Assembly (NCBI GenBank): GCA_036971615.1
Contig: JAYKKR010000023.1
Coordinates: forward strand, 62,001-126,000
Direction: 5' to 3'
DNA: 64,000 bases
Source: Amyloporia xantha
Taxonomy: Eukaryota > Basidiomycota > Agaricomycetes > Polyporales > Adustoporiaceae
The translations under genes were made by a program, and so were the position numbers. Shown piece by piece: positions 45,683 to 60,378 of the stretch. Positions within the stretch are counted from its first letter, which is position 1. Every line of letters starts with the position of its first letter. The notes below the pieces were generated by a model. The model was given only the letters and a program-made list of their open reading frames with translations. It searched no databases and was not told the origin of the DNA.

Positions 45683-46469
45683 TGTACAGTTGGGCTCGTG
45701 GTGCTACTGCGGGAATTTCTGACGCGCGCTGGAAGCATTTTTGAGATAGCACCATTCGTGAAGCGCTCTACCGAGAATGTTTCATGCATGTAGATGAACC
45801 GTGTACATAGAGCGCTAAGAGCGACAGGAATGCGACGATTTGTTCGTGTTCTTTTACAAGCACACCAGAAGCCATGGCGCTGTGCATCAGCAGCGCCAAG
45901 TCAAACTCAAGATGGTGAGTCTTGCTTCCGGATATCAGAGGCAGTACTATTACTGTCGAGCGACTTTCACACGAGCACTGTAGTCAGGTACGGTATCGAG
46001 CAACCTCTGGCGGGATGACTTCTGATAATCATGGAATATCTTAGGCATTGCTCGTTGGTCATGAAATTGGCCCGTGGGCAATCCTGAAGAAGGTAGACCA
46101 AGGCAGGAACTTGAAGTGGTATTCTTGGCAGGACCCTTTATATGAATCTGGGGTGGATGGCCGGTATGATCTTGTTTTTGCCTAGCTCTGTCTTTGCGAT
46201 TGATGTAAACCGACAGACAACATCCTCATATATTCGAACGCGCTTGTGGCGGAGTATATATGGCAAAACTCTATAAGTTGCGATCTTTGCAGGAAGGAGG
46301 CAGTCAGGTGGACCTGCGGAAACAAAGAGGTGACCCGCACTCGAAGCGCACATTGCTTCCTCAGCATGACCGTCGTGACGCTCTCGGTATAAAAACAAAG
46401 GTCTGCATCGCTCTTCATTCAGCCTCTTCAGGATAACCATTCAGTCTTACCACTCCTGTTAGACACTGC
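45683..46469. other. intergenic region, RPA49 to AOX
   Basis: No gene recognised. The last 90 bases carry the AOX promoter with TATAAAAA at 46388-46395. Confidence 0.5.
46388..46395 (+). promoter_or_regulatory. TATA box of the intact alcohol oxidase
   Basis: TATAAAAA about 75 bases before ATG 46470. Confidence 0.6.
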
Positions 46470-49063
46470 TATGACTAACCGCGAGCAACTTGAATTCGAC
46501 ATTATCATAGCTGGAGGTAAATTTGCATTTATTATTGGGTGTTCTTGTCCTAACCTCCGTCCCCAGGTGGTACCAGTGGCTGTGTAGTAGCCGGCCGTCT
46601 GGCGGTCGCAGATCCGTCCTTGAGGATACTGATTCTAGAAGCTGGGCCGCCTACTTGCGATGACTTGGAGCACGTTCAACCAGCTCGCTATTTGACCCAT
46701 CTTCTCCCTGGGAGCACTACAGTGAAGTTCAATGTCGGGAAAGAAAGCGAGCACTTAGGAGGTCGTGCCCTCGTCGTACCTTGTGGTCAATGCCTAGGGG
46801 GTGGCTCCAGTGTGAACTGTGTGTCTGATCTGCAAATGAACCTCTTAGTGCGCATGCATGCTAACCTTTGATCGAAGTTGCAATGTACACGCGCCCTTCA
46901 GCTTCGGACTACGACGACTGGGAAATAATTCACGGGAATCCCGGTTGGGGTTCTAGGGATCTCATACCGCTCTTACAAAAGGTCCACACGTCGTCTCATT
47001 CATGCTGGTCCATGCTCATCACAAAAATCCAGATGGAGACATACCAGGTAAAAGGTGGACAGGATACTCACGGATACTCGGGTCCTCTGAAGATATCCTA
47101 CGGTGGACTGTTCAACGAGCTGGCGCAGGAATTTCTCGACGTTGCTGCTCGGTATGATACCAAGCGTTCCTTCACTGACGACCCCAACGGACTCTTTGAA
47201 TGCAACGTCTATGGTGTGAGTCTCCCATGTACGTCATAGCCTCATGATGCCTGATACATGGTCGAGCAGAGATGGCAAAAGTGCGTGCATGTGCTGACTC
47301 ATTATTCGCATAACATCAACTCGATGTCACTTAGATACATCGATGCCGATACCGGGAGGCGTTCTGACGTGCCGCACCACTACATATACAAACATGACTG
47401 TGATAACCTTGAAATTCTCACCGGTTACTTGGTAAAACGCGTGTTGTTTGAGTAAGACTACATTGTTCGTTGTCGGATGCAAATACTAAGCTCTTGTAGG
47501 AATGGTCGAGCCGTTGGGGTGGAATATTTACCCAACATACGCTTTCATCCCGAAGTAAATCAAGAACCTCGCGTTGCTCGCGCGAAGCACATGGTTGTGA
47601 TTTCGGCCGGTGCATTTGGATCTCCTGCCATTTTGGAGAGGTCGGGAGTGGGAGCAACTGAATTGTTACAGAAATTCGGTATCCAAACAGTGGTTGACCT
47701 TCCTGGTGTGGGCGAGAATTATCAAGGTAAAGACTCCTCGCCGTTATATTCGCATGTACCTAAAATATGCGTTCTTGAGATCACAACGCGATCTTTGCCC
47801 CATATTTTGTTGACGAAGCTTCAGAGACGCTGGATGGCATCATTCGCAGTGATCCTGCTGAGCTAGAAAGTGAGTGACAACTCTCAGTGGCGTGATTGAC
47901 CCTACGGTATCACCGCGTCAATTCACAGAATGGAATGCGCAGTGGCTCAAGGATGGCTCTGGCTTGATGGCCCACAAGTAGGACCCTAGTGTCGTCCTAC
48001 AGCACTCACGAATAATTGCTTCTTTTCTCATCTAGCGGAATCGATGCCGGTATCAAATTGCGCCCATCCGCCGAAGAACTCGAATCTATAGGTCCTGCGT
48101 TTCAGCAACGATGGAAAGAACATTATGCAAACACGCCTGACAAACCAGTGATGTGGCTTGGTCTTTGCACCTTGTCGGTTTTCTTTGTCACCCCTCAAAA
48201 TGATACGATAATTCTCACTGATGTGCTGTACCAGGTATGTGGGAGATCCCAGTACAGCACCCACGAAGAAATGCTCTAGCATTGGCTACTACCTCGAGTA
48301 TCCGTCTGCCGTAGGCTATGTCCACATCACTTCTGCAGACGACGTTTCTGCTGCTCCAGATTTTGATCCGAGATTTCTCACCAGGTTGACTTTCCTCCCA
48401 ATGAGTAATGTTTAGCGAGTGTTGATTTTGAACCACAGCTCTGATGATGTCGCCCTGCTGAGATGGGGCTATAAGCGTGGTAGAGAGCTTATCCGTCGCA
48501 TGCCCTCGTACCGAGGAGAGTGTATCTCACAACATCCCGAATTCCCACAAGGGAGTCAAGCGACCTGCTGCGGCAAAAGCAGGGCTACACCGATGTCTGA
48601 ACCAGACGTTCAGTATACCGCGGAGGATGACCTAGCTATAGACGAATACTGCCGGAAGATGGTAGCTACTGCCTGGCACTCTGTACGTGAATCTTCTGGC
48701 CCCGGCTCGACTTCGATATGCGTTTTCATCGCGTGCTACAGCTCGGCACATGTGCTATGACAGCTCGGGAGAGAGGTGGCGTCGTTGACTCTCATCTCAA
48801 TGTATATGGCACACGAGGCCTTAAAGTCGCCGGTAAGTCAACCCCTCAAACAGTTGACCTGGTCTCGAGGATGTAACAACAGTACGGCAAACAGATATGT
48901 CGATCGCACCTGCAAATGTTTCTTCGGTAGGTAATCCCTGTTGATGTGTAGTCTGTCTGACTCAATGAATATGCCCGTAAAGAATACATATTCCACCGCT
49001 GTGGTGATTGGAGAGAAAGCGGCTGTGATTATAATGGAGGAGCTTGGTATCATTACGTCCTGA
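46470..49063 (+). CDS. alcohol (methanol) oxidase, GMC family, intact copy
   Basis: FAD enzyme oxidising methanol or short primary alcohols with H2O2 production; in wood-rot fungi it is implicated in using methanol from lignin demethylation and supplying peroxide. The ATG 46470 starts MTNREQLEFDIIIAGGGTSG, the FAD-binding Rossmann fold. GMC signature 1 is 'GRALVVPCGQCLGGGSSVN' and signature 2 is 'SAGAFGSPAILERSGVG'. 'DYDDWEIIHGNPGWGSRDLI' and 'HTHGYSGPL'-type substrate loop blocks match AOX rather than aryl-alcohol oxidase. Catalytic 'ATAWHS' joins 'LGTCAMTARERGG'; 'APANVSS' and 'NTYSTAVVIGEKAA' end with stop 49061-49063. Intron positions match those of the disrupted paralogue at 24 kb. The C-terminus does not end in a clear peroxisomal SKL, so location is open. 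Confidence 0.92.
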
Positions 49064-49507
49064 ACTTGAATGCTCTTACCTCTGCATTCTGTATCTATCT
49101 CGGTTTCTCTTGTAGGTGCAACCGGATCCCAAATTCAACAATTTGTATAGTACGAGACTCGGACCGCTTCTAGAAAAACATTCGATGCTCGCATACTGCC
49201 AGTGCTTCCATACCTTAGCCAAAAGTTCACTGACGTCGAACTGGGAAATGTTGTAGCACGTTTGAACTTTGTAATGCTGCATCCCACGACAATTCTCCGA
49301 CGAAGACACTGGGCGAATGGATCAATCTGGCCAGAAGATGCCTGTAACTTTTGAGATTTCTCACAGGCATTCGGGGGTAAGCTGTGCCACGGTCATCAAC
49401 TGCTACGCAACAACAGACCTTCGATAAATTGTCCTTTGTGTTTCCTATGTCCACATCGCTCCCCGGTCCCAGCAGTACTATTAGGAGCCTTTTCTCGAAG
49501 AGACATC
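49064..49507. other. intergenic region, AOX to P450-3
   Basis: No gene recognised. Tandem with the AOX gene, same strand. Confidence 0.5.
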
Positions 49508-51941
49508 ATGTCATCATTCACCGTCTCCCAAGCCTTGAGTTCTCTGGGCGTGGCCGTCCTCGCCTTCGGCCTCTGGAAAGTCATCTCATTTTTGATCTAC
49601 CCTCTCATCTCTCCCTTGCGCCACCTCCCGGGTCCTCCAAGCTCCGGCTGGGCCTATGGGAATTTAGGCCAGTTTCGGTACGCAGAATCTGGGACGGCCT
49701 TACACGAAACTTGGGTTGAACAATACGGCACCACTTTCAGATATAAGGGATGGATGGGTGTAAGCATGGCGCTTTGTATATATTATACACCTTTTAACCC
49801 GTAAATGTCCTTTAAAGACAGACTTGTTGTATACAGTCGATACGAGGGCCATCAATCACATCCTATCCCATTCTTACGACTACCCGAAGCCAAAACATGT
49901 CCGATTCAACCTTTCGCAGGTCTTAGGAGCTGGTAAGAGATATATACGCGTAGTCTGCTGGGCATGGCATTGACGTCTACTCACAGGGTTACTGGTTGTT
50001 GAAGGTTGGCTCCTGCGAGAATCCCTATAGACCATCATTGGCTTACTAGGCAATCCTTTAGGCGAACAGCACCGTCAGCAAGTAAGCCTGACTCTTCGGT
50101 CAAAGGAATACATGTTAATCTTTCCCTGTTCGCATAGAGGAGGATCCTGGTACATCTAGTGCTATAGCGTGACAGCGTCCAATCACTTATTCCGATGTTC
50201 AGAATCCTGCATTCGGCCCATCTCAAATCAGAGAATTCACTGAGGTCTTCGTTGAGAAATCCAATCAAGTGAGTGCATTGGGTTGTGTGGACTGGATGGG
50301 ACCTAACAAACCACCTCTGCCATTTCTGCTAAGCTTCGTGACGTCTGGGATGCGGAAGTCGCCAAGAATGGAGAGCCGGCAAGGATTGATGTCCTGAGCG
50401 GGCTTAGCAAGATGACCCTCGACGTGATTGGGCTTGCCGGTACGCGAACTGCGTCTACGTTACCTCTATAATTGTACTTGAGCACTGCGCTGACAGTGTA
50501 GCAGGCTTCAATTACAACTTCGACTCCCTGAATATCCACGGCGGTCAGAACGAGCTCGGCACCGCGTTCAACGTCATGTTCCTGTCGTTGACCTCGGCCC
50601 GGTTCTCGCTCACGAACATACTTAGGGGGTATATACCTTTATTCCGCCTCATTGTATGTCCCGTCGCGGTATATTTGCGTAATCCTTGTTGTGCTGATGT
50701 CTGGCGGTGGCAGCCTAACAGAGTCGCGACGCAGACCAAAGCAGCGCAGAAAGTGATGAGACGAATCGGCATGCAGCTCATTGCACAGAAGAAGGCGGAG
50801 GTCATGCAGGCCGCGCAGGCCGGAGAGAAGGCCGTAGGAAAAGGCTTGCAGAGCCGCGACCTGCTGACGCTACTTATCAAGGCGAACATGAGCACAGACA
50901 TTCCGGAAAACCAGCGGCTGTCGGACGAGGATGTGTTGGCACGTATGTTACTCCGTTTGCTCTGAGCTTAAGTGGCACATACTCATTTCGTCCATAGAGG
51001 TTCCCACGTGAGTTGCGGCTTCGGTCTAGCGTTTCTTGAGGTGCATGTGCTAATTATCACCGTGGGCAACAAGGTTCCTCGTTGCTGGTCATGAGACCAC
51101 GAGCAATGCCACGACGTGGTGCCTCTTCGCACTCGCACAGGCACCCGAGGTCCAGCAGAAATTGCGCGAGGAGCTATGGAATGTGCCTACGGAGAACCCG
51201 ACTATGGAAGAGCTCAACGAGCTCCCATACCTCGACGCCGTAGTGCGCGAGACGATGCGCGTTCACGCACCTGTCTCGGCCACTGTCCGTGTGGCTGGGA
51301 AGGACGATGTGATCCCGCTGAACAAGCCATACACCGATGTGCACGGGCAGGTCCACGATAGCGTCAGGTGAGGCTTACAATGGTGCCAGCGGACACTGTT
51401 TAGATGCGATGTACTAAATCTGGGGGAACTTGTAGAATCAGTAAGGGTAGTCCCATCCTTATTCCCATCCTGGCCATGAACAGGTCGAAAGAACTATGGG
51501 GAGAGGATGCTTTCGAGTTCAAGTGAGTCGTCTTGTCTGCCCGTTTCAGTGTTGCTGCAGTGTTAAACCGAATGTTTGTAGGCCAGAGCGCTGGGAGTCG
51601 ATTCCGGACACCGTTGAGCATGTACCCGGGGTGTGGAGCCATATGATGAGCTTCTTGGGCGGTGCTCGCGCATGCATCGGCTATCGTTTCTCTCTCGTAG
51701 AGTGAGTCTTTTAGCGTTCGTAATTCTCTTGTGTTTGGGATGATATTGACGCGGCTCTGACACGTGCAGAATGAAAGCCTTGATATTCACGCTGGTCCGC
51801 GCGTTCGAGTTCGATTTGGCGGTACCGGCTCACGACATTACGATGAAACAAGCCATTGTGCAGCGTCCTTTCGTGCGCAGTGAGATGGAGAAGGGCAGTC
51901 AGTTGCCTCTGTTGGTCAAGCCCTACGTGCGTCAGGAGTAG
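49508..51941 (+). CDS. cytochrome P450, copy 3
   Basis: Third intact member of the local P450 family. ATG 49508: [20 protein letters not shown], anchor, then '[20 protein letters not shown]'. Motifs: '[14 protein letters not shown]', '[10 protein letters not shown]', I-helix '[20 protein letters not shown]', '[16 protein letters not shown]' (ExxR), '[11 protein letters not shown]' followed by '[18 protein letters not shown]' and haem '[18 protein letters not shown]'. Ends '[12 protein letters not shown]', stop 51939-51941. The last exon has a high-identity partial copy at 54716-55034. Splice phases match copies 1 and 2, including the AC|gtgagt junction before the I-helix. It is in tandem with the AOX upstream, but co-function is not proved. 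Substrate unknown. Confidence 0.9.
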
Positions 51942-52403
51942 ACGCTGCGACATGTTTATCGTCATAATCTGTATGTGTAAATTTTAGCACGGAAAGTGGA
52001 CGCGTTGATGTGCAATAATCACTGTTGCAATCATGTAATAAATGCTGCATACATTCTGTCTGACAATGGCCACAATCACAACTTGCCACTAACCTGAAGT
52101 CCGACCATAGCTAGGTGAGTGCTCACGAAAAATAGAACAGTTAGAATTTAACCGCGTGTTTTACACCGCCCGTGAGTTGGATTGAAACACCGGAAGGGAA
52201 GGAACAATGCTGCTATCCATAGATATTATAGATGTACATGTTCGGAGATCGCGAGGAACGATAGTCACGATGGGCGCGTCGCGTGACGGACGCGACGAAC
52301 ACGTGAGGGTGTTATGTAGAGACCACATTGACTTTGAATCTATCGCTCTCTATTCACTGTTCAGTACTAGTTCCTTTCATTCCTGTCCACGAGCCTCTAG
52401 TTC
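51942..52403. other. intergenic region
   Basis: Between P450-3 and the F-box gene, both plus strand. Nothing recognised. Confidence 0.5.
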
Positions 52404-54081
52404 ATGCACCGCGTTTTATCCATTGTAGAAATCATTCGGCTGATCGTAGATCATGCAGACTTCCCCACTCTCGCTGCATTGGCAAGGACGTCTGGGAATT
52501 TCCACGAATCCGCGCTCGACGCACTTTGGGAGCGTCAGGAAGGCTTAGCAAATTTGGTGAAGTGCATGCCTAGGGACTTGTGGCAGGAGGAAACGATTGT
52601 GCAAAGCGACACATCTGATCTGGAAGAATGGGCGAAAACATATATGGTGACGGTTTTTTTAGAGCTCATATCCCGAGTGCAGTCTCTTACCTTCATACCA
52701 ATAGACTTTCAAGAGGGCCATCCTTCCGAGCGACTGGGATAGATTCCAATTCTATGCATCTCGCATTCGAGTCTTGTACTTCCAACGGCGATCATTCGAT
52801 TCTCTGGGATGCACTGCTGTGTCAGGCGATGTTTACGAAACTCTCAGCGTATTCCGATTGACCTTATCCATCCTGCCGAATCTCCGAAAGGTCGAATTGT
52901 ATCAGCTCGAGCAATCCTCATCAATGCCATTTGAGTTCATATTTGCACTTCTAGGTCCCAAAGTGATGCATATATCGTTCACAGCGCACACATATCATAC
53001 ATCAATCGTGTCTATACTGGCATGTCTACCTCGCCTTACTCCTGGGCTTCGTACATTAGATTTGAATTTGAAATTTAACGACGGCTACAGTGAAGCACGT
53101 ATCCTGCTGGCTCCGGGGACGCTTGGTCGTCTTCGCCAACTACAGTCATTCTCCTATTCATCCGAACATCCGTTATCTCATGCGTCGTTCATCGAGTTGG
53201 CGGCTCTGACTCAATTGACCAAGTTGGATCTGGAGACAAGCTTAGCTCTTTTCGACAGTTATGATAACAATGAGTCGCTCTCTCTACTCTCTGGCAGCCT
53301 ACCCCTCTTGTCCTTCATGGCTGTAACGCACCTCTCTCTGACCTGCGTGGAGATACTAGATTCCACAGCATTACTCAAACTGTACGCTTTCCCGTCCCTA
53401 ACCGACATCGATATTTCTGCGACCAAGACTGGTCCATGGGATCTTAACGATCTATTCAAAACAGTCCATGGTCGATGCCCCTCCGAGTTGCTAAAAAGCA
53501 TCCATGTCGATGCGGGGTTCATCAATGAACCATTGATGCCTTCCATATTGGATCCATTGTATGCCTTTCGTCATCTAACCACCGTTGTCATCAGAGCGAT
53601 GCACGGCGTGCAACTGGAAGATGCCGATATGAAGGCCCTGGCCTTGGCTTGGCCGCATCTCCAAAAGCTTGCATTCCACCATTACTGGTACACAGAGACC
53701 CAACCAACGGGCCTGCCTCTGCACAGTCTACTCCACCTCCTCAGGCACTGCCCCGATCTTAGGCATCTATGTCTCGACATCGATGCGTCCAATGTGGATA
53801 TTTCGGCCAACAAGAGACCCGGAGCTGGAGTCGTCAACAAGCACGTCCAGATGTTGAACCTTAGTGTCGGATCGCGAGCTTCTGCCGATCCTGGAAAAGT
53901 TGCTGCCTTCCTATTGGATATCTTTCCCTGCCTCCGTCGCATCGCGTTCCAAGGCTGTATATCGGCTAAGGAAGCTTGGAGGGATGTAGAGCGGCTGCTT
54001 CCAGTTCTGGACACAGTACGGAAATGGGCCGTCATGAATTCAGAATGCCTGAGCTCCGAGAACGAGACCACGATTAATTAA
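52404..54081 (+). CDS. F-box / leucine-rich-like protein, copy 1
   Basis: Substrate receptor type of an SCF ubiquitin ligase, of the expanded agaricomycete F-box family. Two exons (52404-52646, 52705-54081) sum to 1620 nt, 539 aa; the intron 52647-52704 uses GTGACG and AATAG. The F-box is at the N-terminus ('VLSIVEIIRLIVDHADFPTL', 'ALARTSGNFHESALDALWER'). Then 'SDWDRFQFYASRIRVLY' and leucine-rich irregular repeats ('LPNLRKVELYQL', 'LTPGLRTLDLNLKFN', 'LTQLTKLDLETSLALF', 'LLHLLRHCPDLRHLCLDIDA'). No transmembrane part. A close inverted copy is at 61.8 kb. Target unknown. Confidence 0.85.
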
Positions 54082-54562
54082 ACCAGGTTGAATCTCAGTA
54101 TGTGCAAAACCGCTTGAATAGAGCCTTCTCATTGTGTTATTATTTAATTCTATTCATTGTCGCCGTAGTCGGAATCAAAATATAGCTATAGCGTTTCACT
54201 TGTGCGCACCGCCAACTCCGAGAGCTATCGAGCATGCTGATAATCATGGCACACATGTTGCTCGTATGTCCTAGGGATCTGAAGGACAGTAACTGGTGCG
54301 CATATTGACCCAACCGCGCGTCATTCATAAACCGTGCACTCGATGAATATACATCAGCCCCTAAATGGCGACGCATTTCATGTCATTGCCGCATAGCAGT
54401 CTTTCGGAACTCTTGATAACATCGTGTTCACGAAACGGTCTCACTACTTGAGGCCTGATAAAATGTACTGCAATTATTCATGAACACGTAGTGTTGCATA
54501 TGGCTAGCTTGACTGACTATAACGGGGCTCCCTTCAAACACTAGTATATGTGCTCCAAATGT
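52404..54562 (+). repeat. arm 1 of inverted segmental duplication
   Basis: Matches the reverse complement of 61269 to the window end, including the F-box gene and about 480 bases of 3' flank; landmarks are 'CATACATCAGCCCCTAAATG' and 'AACGGGGCTCCCTTCAAACA'. Homology stops near 54562. Confidence 0.8.
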
Positions 54563-54715
54563 CTAGACGTAGACCTGCGCACTGAGCGGCCTGATGAAGA
54601 CCTCTCAGGCTCCTACAGTATTAAATATTAACCAAGCTCGAATTGCATAAATATTGCTCTATCTCTGAGTCTGTGGCCGCCAATAGGATATCGATGTACA
54701 GATGGTGGTCAGCGG
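54563..54715. other. short spacer
   Basis: Between the duplication border and the P450 relic. Nothing recognised. Confidence 0.4.
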
Positions 54716-55034
54716 CCGCACTGTGCGCCATGCATCAGCTACCGTTTTGCTCTCGAACGTAGGGTGAGTCCAGTAGTGTCCTGTATCCTCTTGCGTTTCT
54801 CATGATATTGACGCGGCCCCGACGCGTGTAGAATGAAAGCATTCATATTCACGAGCGCTGGTCCGCACGTTCGAGTTTGAGATGGCTGTGCCCGCTCACT
54901 TGTCTCCCCTAGGCAGACCTAAAATAGCGCCTTTCGAAAGCCAGCACTCGTGTGCAGCGTCCTTCGTGCGCAGCGAAATGGAGATGGGCAGCCAGCTGCC
55001 TCCGTTGGTCAAGCCCTCCCTGCGTCAAGAGTAG
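54716..55034 (+). pseudogene. cytochrome P450, terminal-exon relic
   Basis: Resembles the end of P450-3: a haem-loop remnant coding approximately 'CISYRFALER', the intron with 'CGTTTCTCATGATATTGACG', then 'MKAFIFT', a frame loss after 'LVRTFEFE'-like codons, an insertion of about 35 bases and 'VQRP'-type codons to a final stop at 55032-55034. The haem Gly-x-x-x-Cys-x-Gly loop is damaged and the frame is broken, so it is not functional. A partial duplicate of P450-3 carried to this site. Confidence 0.78.
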
Positions 55035-57378
<2,344 letters not shown>

Positions 57379-60378
57379 GACTGTGTTGAGTGGGTGGTCG
57401 ACGAGGGGGTTTGAGCGGAGGGCAGAGGATGGGGAGAAGAGGAGACGCGGGGGAGAGGTTTATATGGGGCGATTATCAGGTTATCTGAGATGCGCATCGT
57501 ACGGCCGTGGGCGCCTGCATTTGTTCCCCAGGGCGCGGCGAGTGGGACGATCGTCATAGTCCGCTCTCGATCGGCTCGCCCGTCCGGCCCAGAGTCGCGA
57601 TCGATGGCGGCACCTAGCTCGAACCGTCTCAACCACCGCCGTCGCCGTCGAGGTTGGCTGCCTCTCTGGCCACCGCCGATCCATCCCCCGCAGGTCGAAC
57701 GTGCGCGCATCGTCACACATTATGTATATTCCCAGCGCCGTCTCGCACCACTCGCCACTCGCCACTCGCTGCACAGCTCTCCTCTGCTCCCCGTGCGGAC
57801 ATAAGCTCGGCGTCTTACCTGCCATGCGCACGCACACACGGCTCCCGCTCCGGATCATTCGACGTCTGTCAACGCGTTCCTTGCTCTTCGCTGCTGACAG
57901 ACACCAATTGCGTGGTCCCAGCCCCGTCTTTGCCAACTCCACTGTCCGCTCCTCGACCCTCGCTCTCCCTGCACTAGCCCTTACTTTCCCCTCTCCGTCT
58001 GCCTTGTGACCGCCTAGGCCGCGTCTGTGCAGACGCCAGACTGCGAGGGTGCCGCGCCTCGGCTAGGTCTCGTACGTATACTACAAGTTCATACCCGCTC
58101 TTCGATCACGTCTGTCTTGAAATCCAATACATAGTCAACTCGCCTCGCACCCGTCCAGTCACTCATGACCGCCGTCTCGGCTTTCGACAGCTTCGGACCC
58201 TGCCTGCGCTGTGGGGTACATTCTTCCAGTGGCGAGTCAAAGTCTGCCGGACTCTGTCCGATTCGATCGGTGCCGCGCAATAGGTCGGTGTGCAAGGCAT
58301 GTGTAATCCTTGTCTCCGCTCATTAGTAAAAAGATTCACGATCCGAGCCGTTGAGGATACAATCCTCGACGCGGACAATCTTTCTCGAGCCTCGGAATAT
58401 CGAACGATTCTGTCTTGGATAGATCAGGCCTCATACGGATTACACATATGATCGCTCGATGCAGGTCGTTGCTGAACTTTGCTGCCCAGATACAGGGTAC
58501 CCCGGTAATGCATGCAGTCATCCGTTCAGGTGAGACAGCAATGCAAATGTGCTTCGGCCTGCAGCCCAAGCAGCTGCGGTCGGTACAGAGTCTCCGCATA
58601 GGTGTGTGAGATTCTCGATTGAGGGTTAGTTCCTCGTTTGTCATCTTTCATAGTCACTTCCGAAACACGTATGGATTGGACGTATACGTAGGACTTACGA
58701 GATCCGAGAACTTGTATAAGCCATAAAAATTCAGTGCGAGTTTGTCAAACGCTCCGGAGCCGCTCATAGATTCAAAATTTTGGACTTGTAACATGTTTGA
58801 ACGTCATCCGCTATCCGCCACTGCTTGTATTTTCAGTGAAGCTTAGTCTCCCGTAGGCAGACGATAAAAAGTGACCCTTGAGGGGGAGGAGAGAACCACG
58901 GCCGTCACTGTATAAGTGAAGGCTGTGAAGCTGGCCGTATATACGGCGAACGCTGGAAAACGCCGACGAACCAAACCGAACCAAACCACTCCGCATCAGC
59001 TGAGAACTGTGATTCGCTCCCGCAAATTGTCAACCAAAGCACTGATGTCAGTACTTCAACAAAAATCTAATGCTCGACGTATACCGCGTCCTACTCGAGG
59101 TGAATGAATTATTAACTTCACGAGCTAACGAGTGTCTTTGTGGAGTCACCCGGGGTGGGGTCGAGTCGGTAGTCCCATGTTCTTGTTGACATACAAGCTT
59201 AAGCTTGAGAGATCATCCACACCTTGGGATTTAACCACTGGCACATCTATACAGGACCCCGCCTCCTCTCCGTATTCCTTGTGATCAGCCTTAGATCGCG
59301 CGTCTGGGGTTAGGCAATTCCAATTGCGCTGCGAGGGTCCCTCGCCTCGAAGGGGTCTCTCGTACGTGCAGAAGCCCATCGTTGCCCTTCAATCACGCCA
59401 GTCTTTCCAGCGAATGAACAGGCGACTCGCCTCCCCCCTGACCAGTCGCTTCCATAGTCATTGTCTCGCCTGTCGGCCGCCCCAGTCCCTCTCCCTCTCC
59501 CGCCAGCCGCCCGCTGCACCCTTGCAGCACTAGCAGAGTCGTCGGCGTCGATCATCCATCTAGGAGTAGCACCAGGCGACTCAGGCTGATCGTTGGTCCA
59601 CGGGCATGACTATGTGTCCCCAGCAACGTGCTCCATGCTGGTAAGGCTGTACCACAGGACCCGGCCCAGGTGGTAGCAGTCGGACATTCGCTTTTCGAGA
59701 TGCGAGCTGGTAGAGTATGTACCCTGCTTAGACGGCGCTGGCGGGTCCTGCGAGGTACGAGTGTCATGCGTCGTGGACCACTGTCTCCTGCGCGGGTCTC
59801 CCTTGCACATTCTCATTGCAGGCAGGTTGAGCGCTGACCCCTACCACGGGGTCAGGTGCCTATGCGGGTCCTTGATTGCTCGTAGTCTCTTGGCGCCAGA
59901 GTCAGATTTCGCTCCATGTCTCGAGTCGCCGCGAGCCTCTGGAATGTGCACTCATCGTCTCGGCCTTCCCGGTACAGCACGGTCTCCCAATGTGTGTATA
60001 CGCCCTCTTGGCCGGGGCCTGTGCCTGGTTCGTCGTCGATCGTCGCTGAACTTTGTTCGACTGAAAGCTCACGCACGGCTTCTTCCGTCCCACTGGGCGT
60101 CTTCTCTGGACCCACCACTGCACATGTGAGGCAGCCATGAGGCGGCGTGTACTGACACCGTGTATGCAAGACTGTCGTCGTCTCCTGGCTCCTAGCATAG
60201 TGCGCCATTGGCCTCCTCATCCCTCCCCAGGCCTAGCATTCGCGCCACACTGGGTCTCATCAAGTTTTATTCGGCCATCGCATAAGATTTCGCCCGTTCC
60301 TCGATCGACACCAATCATTCTTCCGCACACATATCAATAGGGGGCCATTAGCACTTCAATCCACCAGCACCAGCCAGC
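57379..60378. other. 3-kb region between divergent GAPDH and 60379 genes
   Basis: Contains the GAPDH promoter (TATAAA on the minus strand at 57459-57464; pyrimidine-rich upstream). The rest has ORFs up to about 120 codons on both strands, no introns I can support and no known domain. A minus-strand frame at 59852-60220 has plausible amino-acid use ('GVYTHWETVLYREGRDDE') and could be a small unknown gene, but I could not join exons. Diverged direct repeats lie at 58045-58175 and 59330-59460. Confidence 0.5.
57459..57464 (-). promoter_or_regulatory. TATA box of GAPDH
   Basis: TATAAA on the minus strand, about 80 bases upstream of the ATG at 57378. Confidence 0.6.

Noticed and set aside
59852..60220. 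Candidate gene on the minus strand upstream of the 60379 gene
   Set aside because: Plausible amino-acid use in one frame, but no exon structure, domain or homologue could be supported, so it is only mentioned under the intergenic entry.
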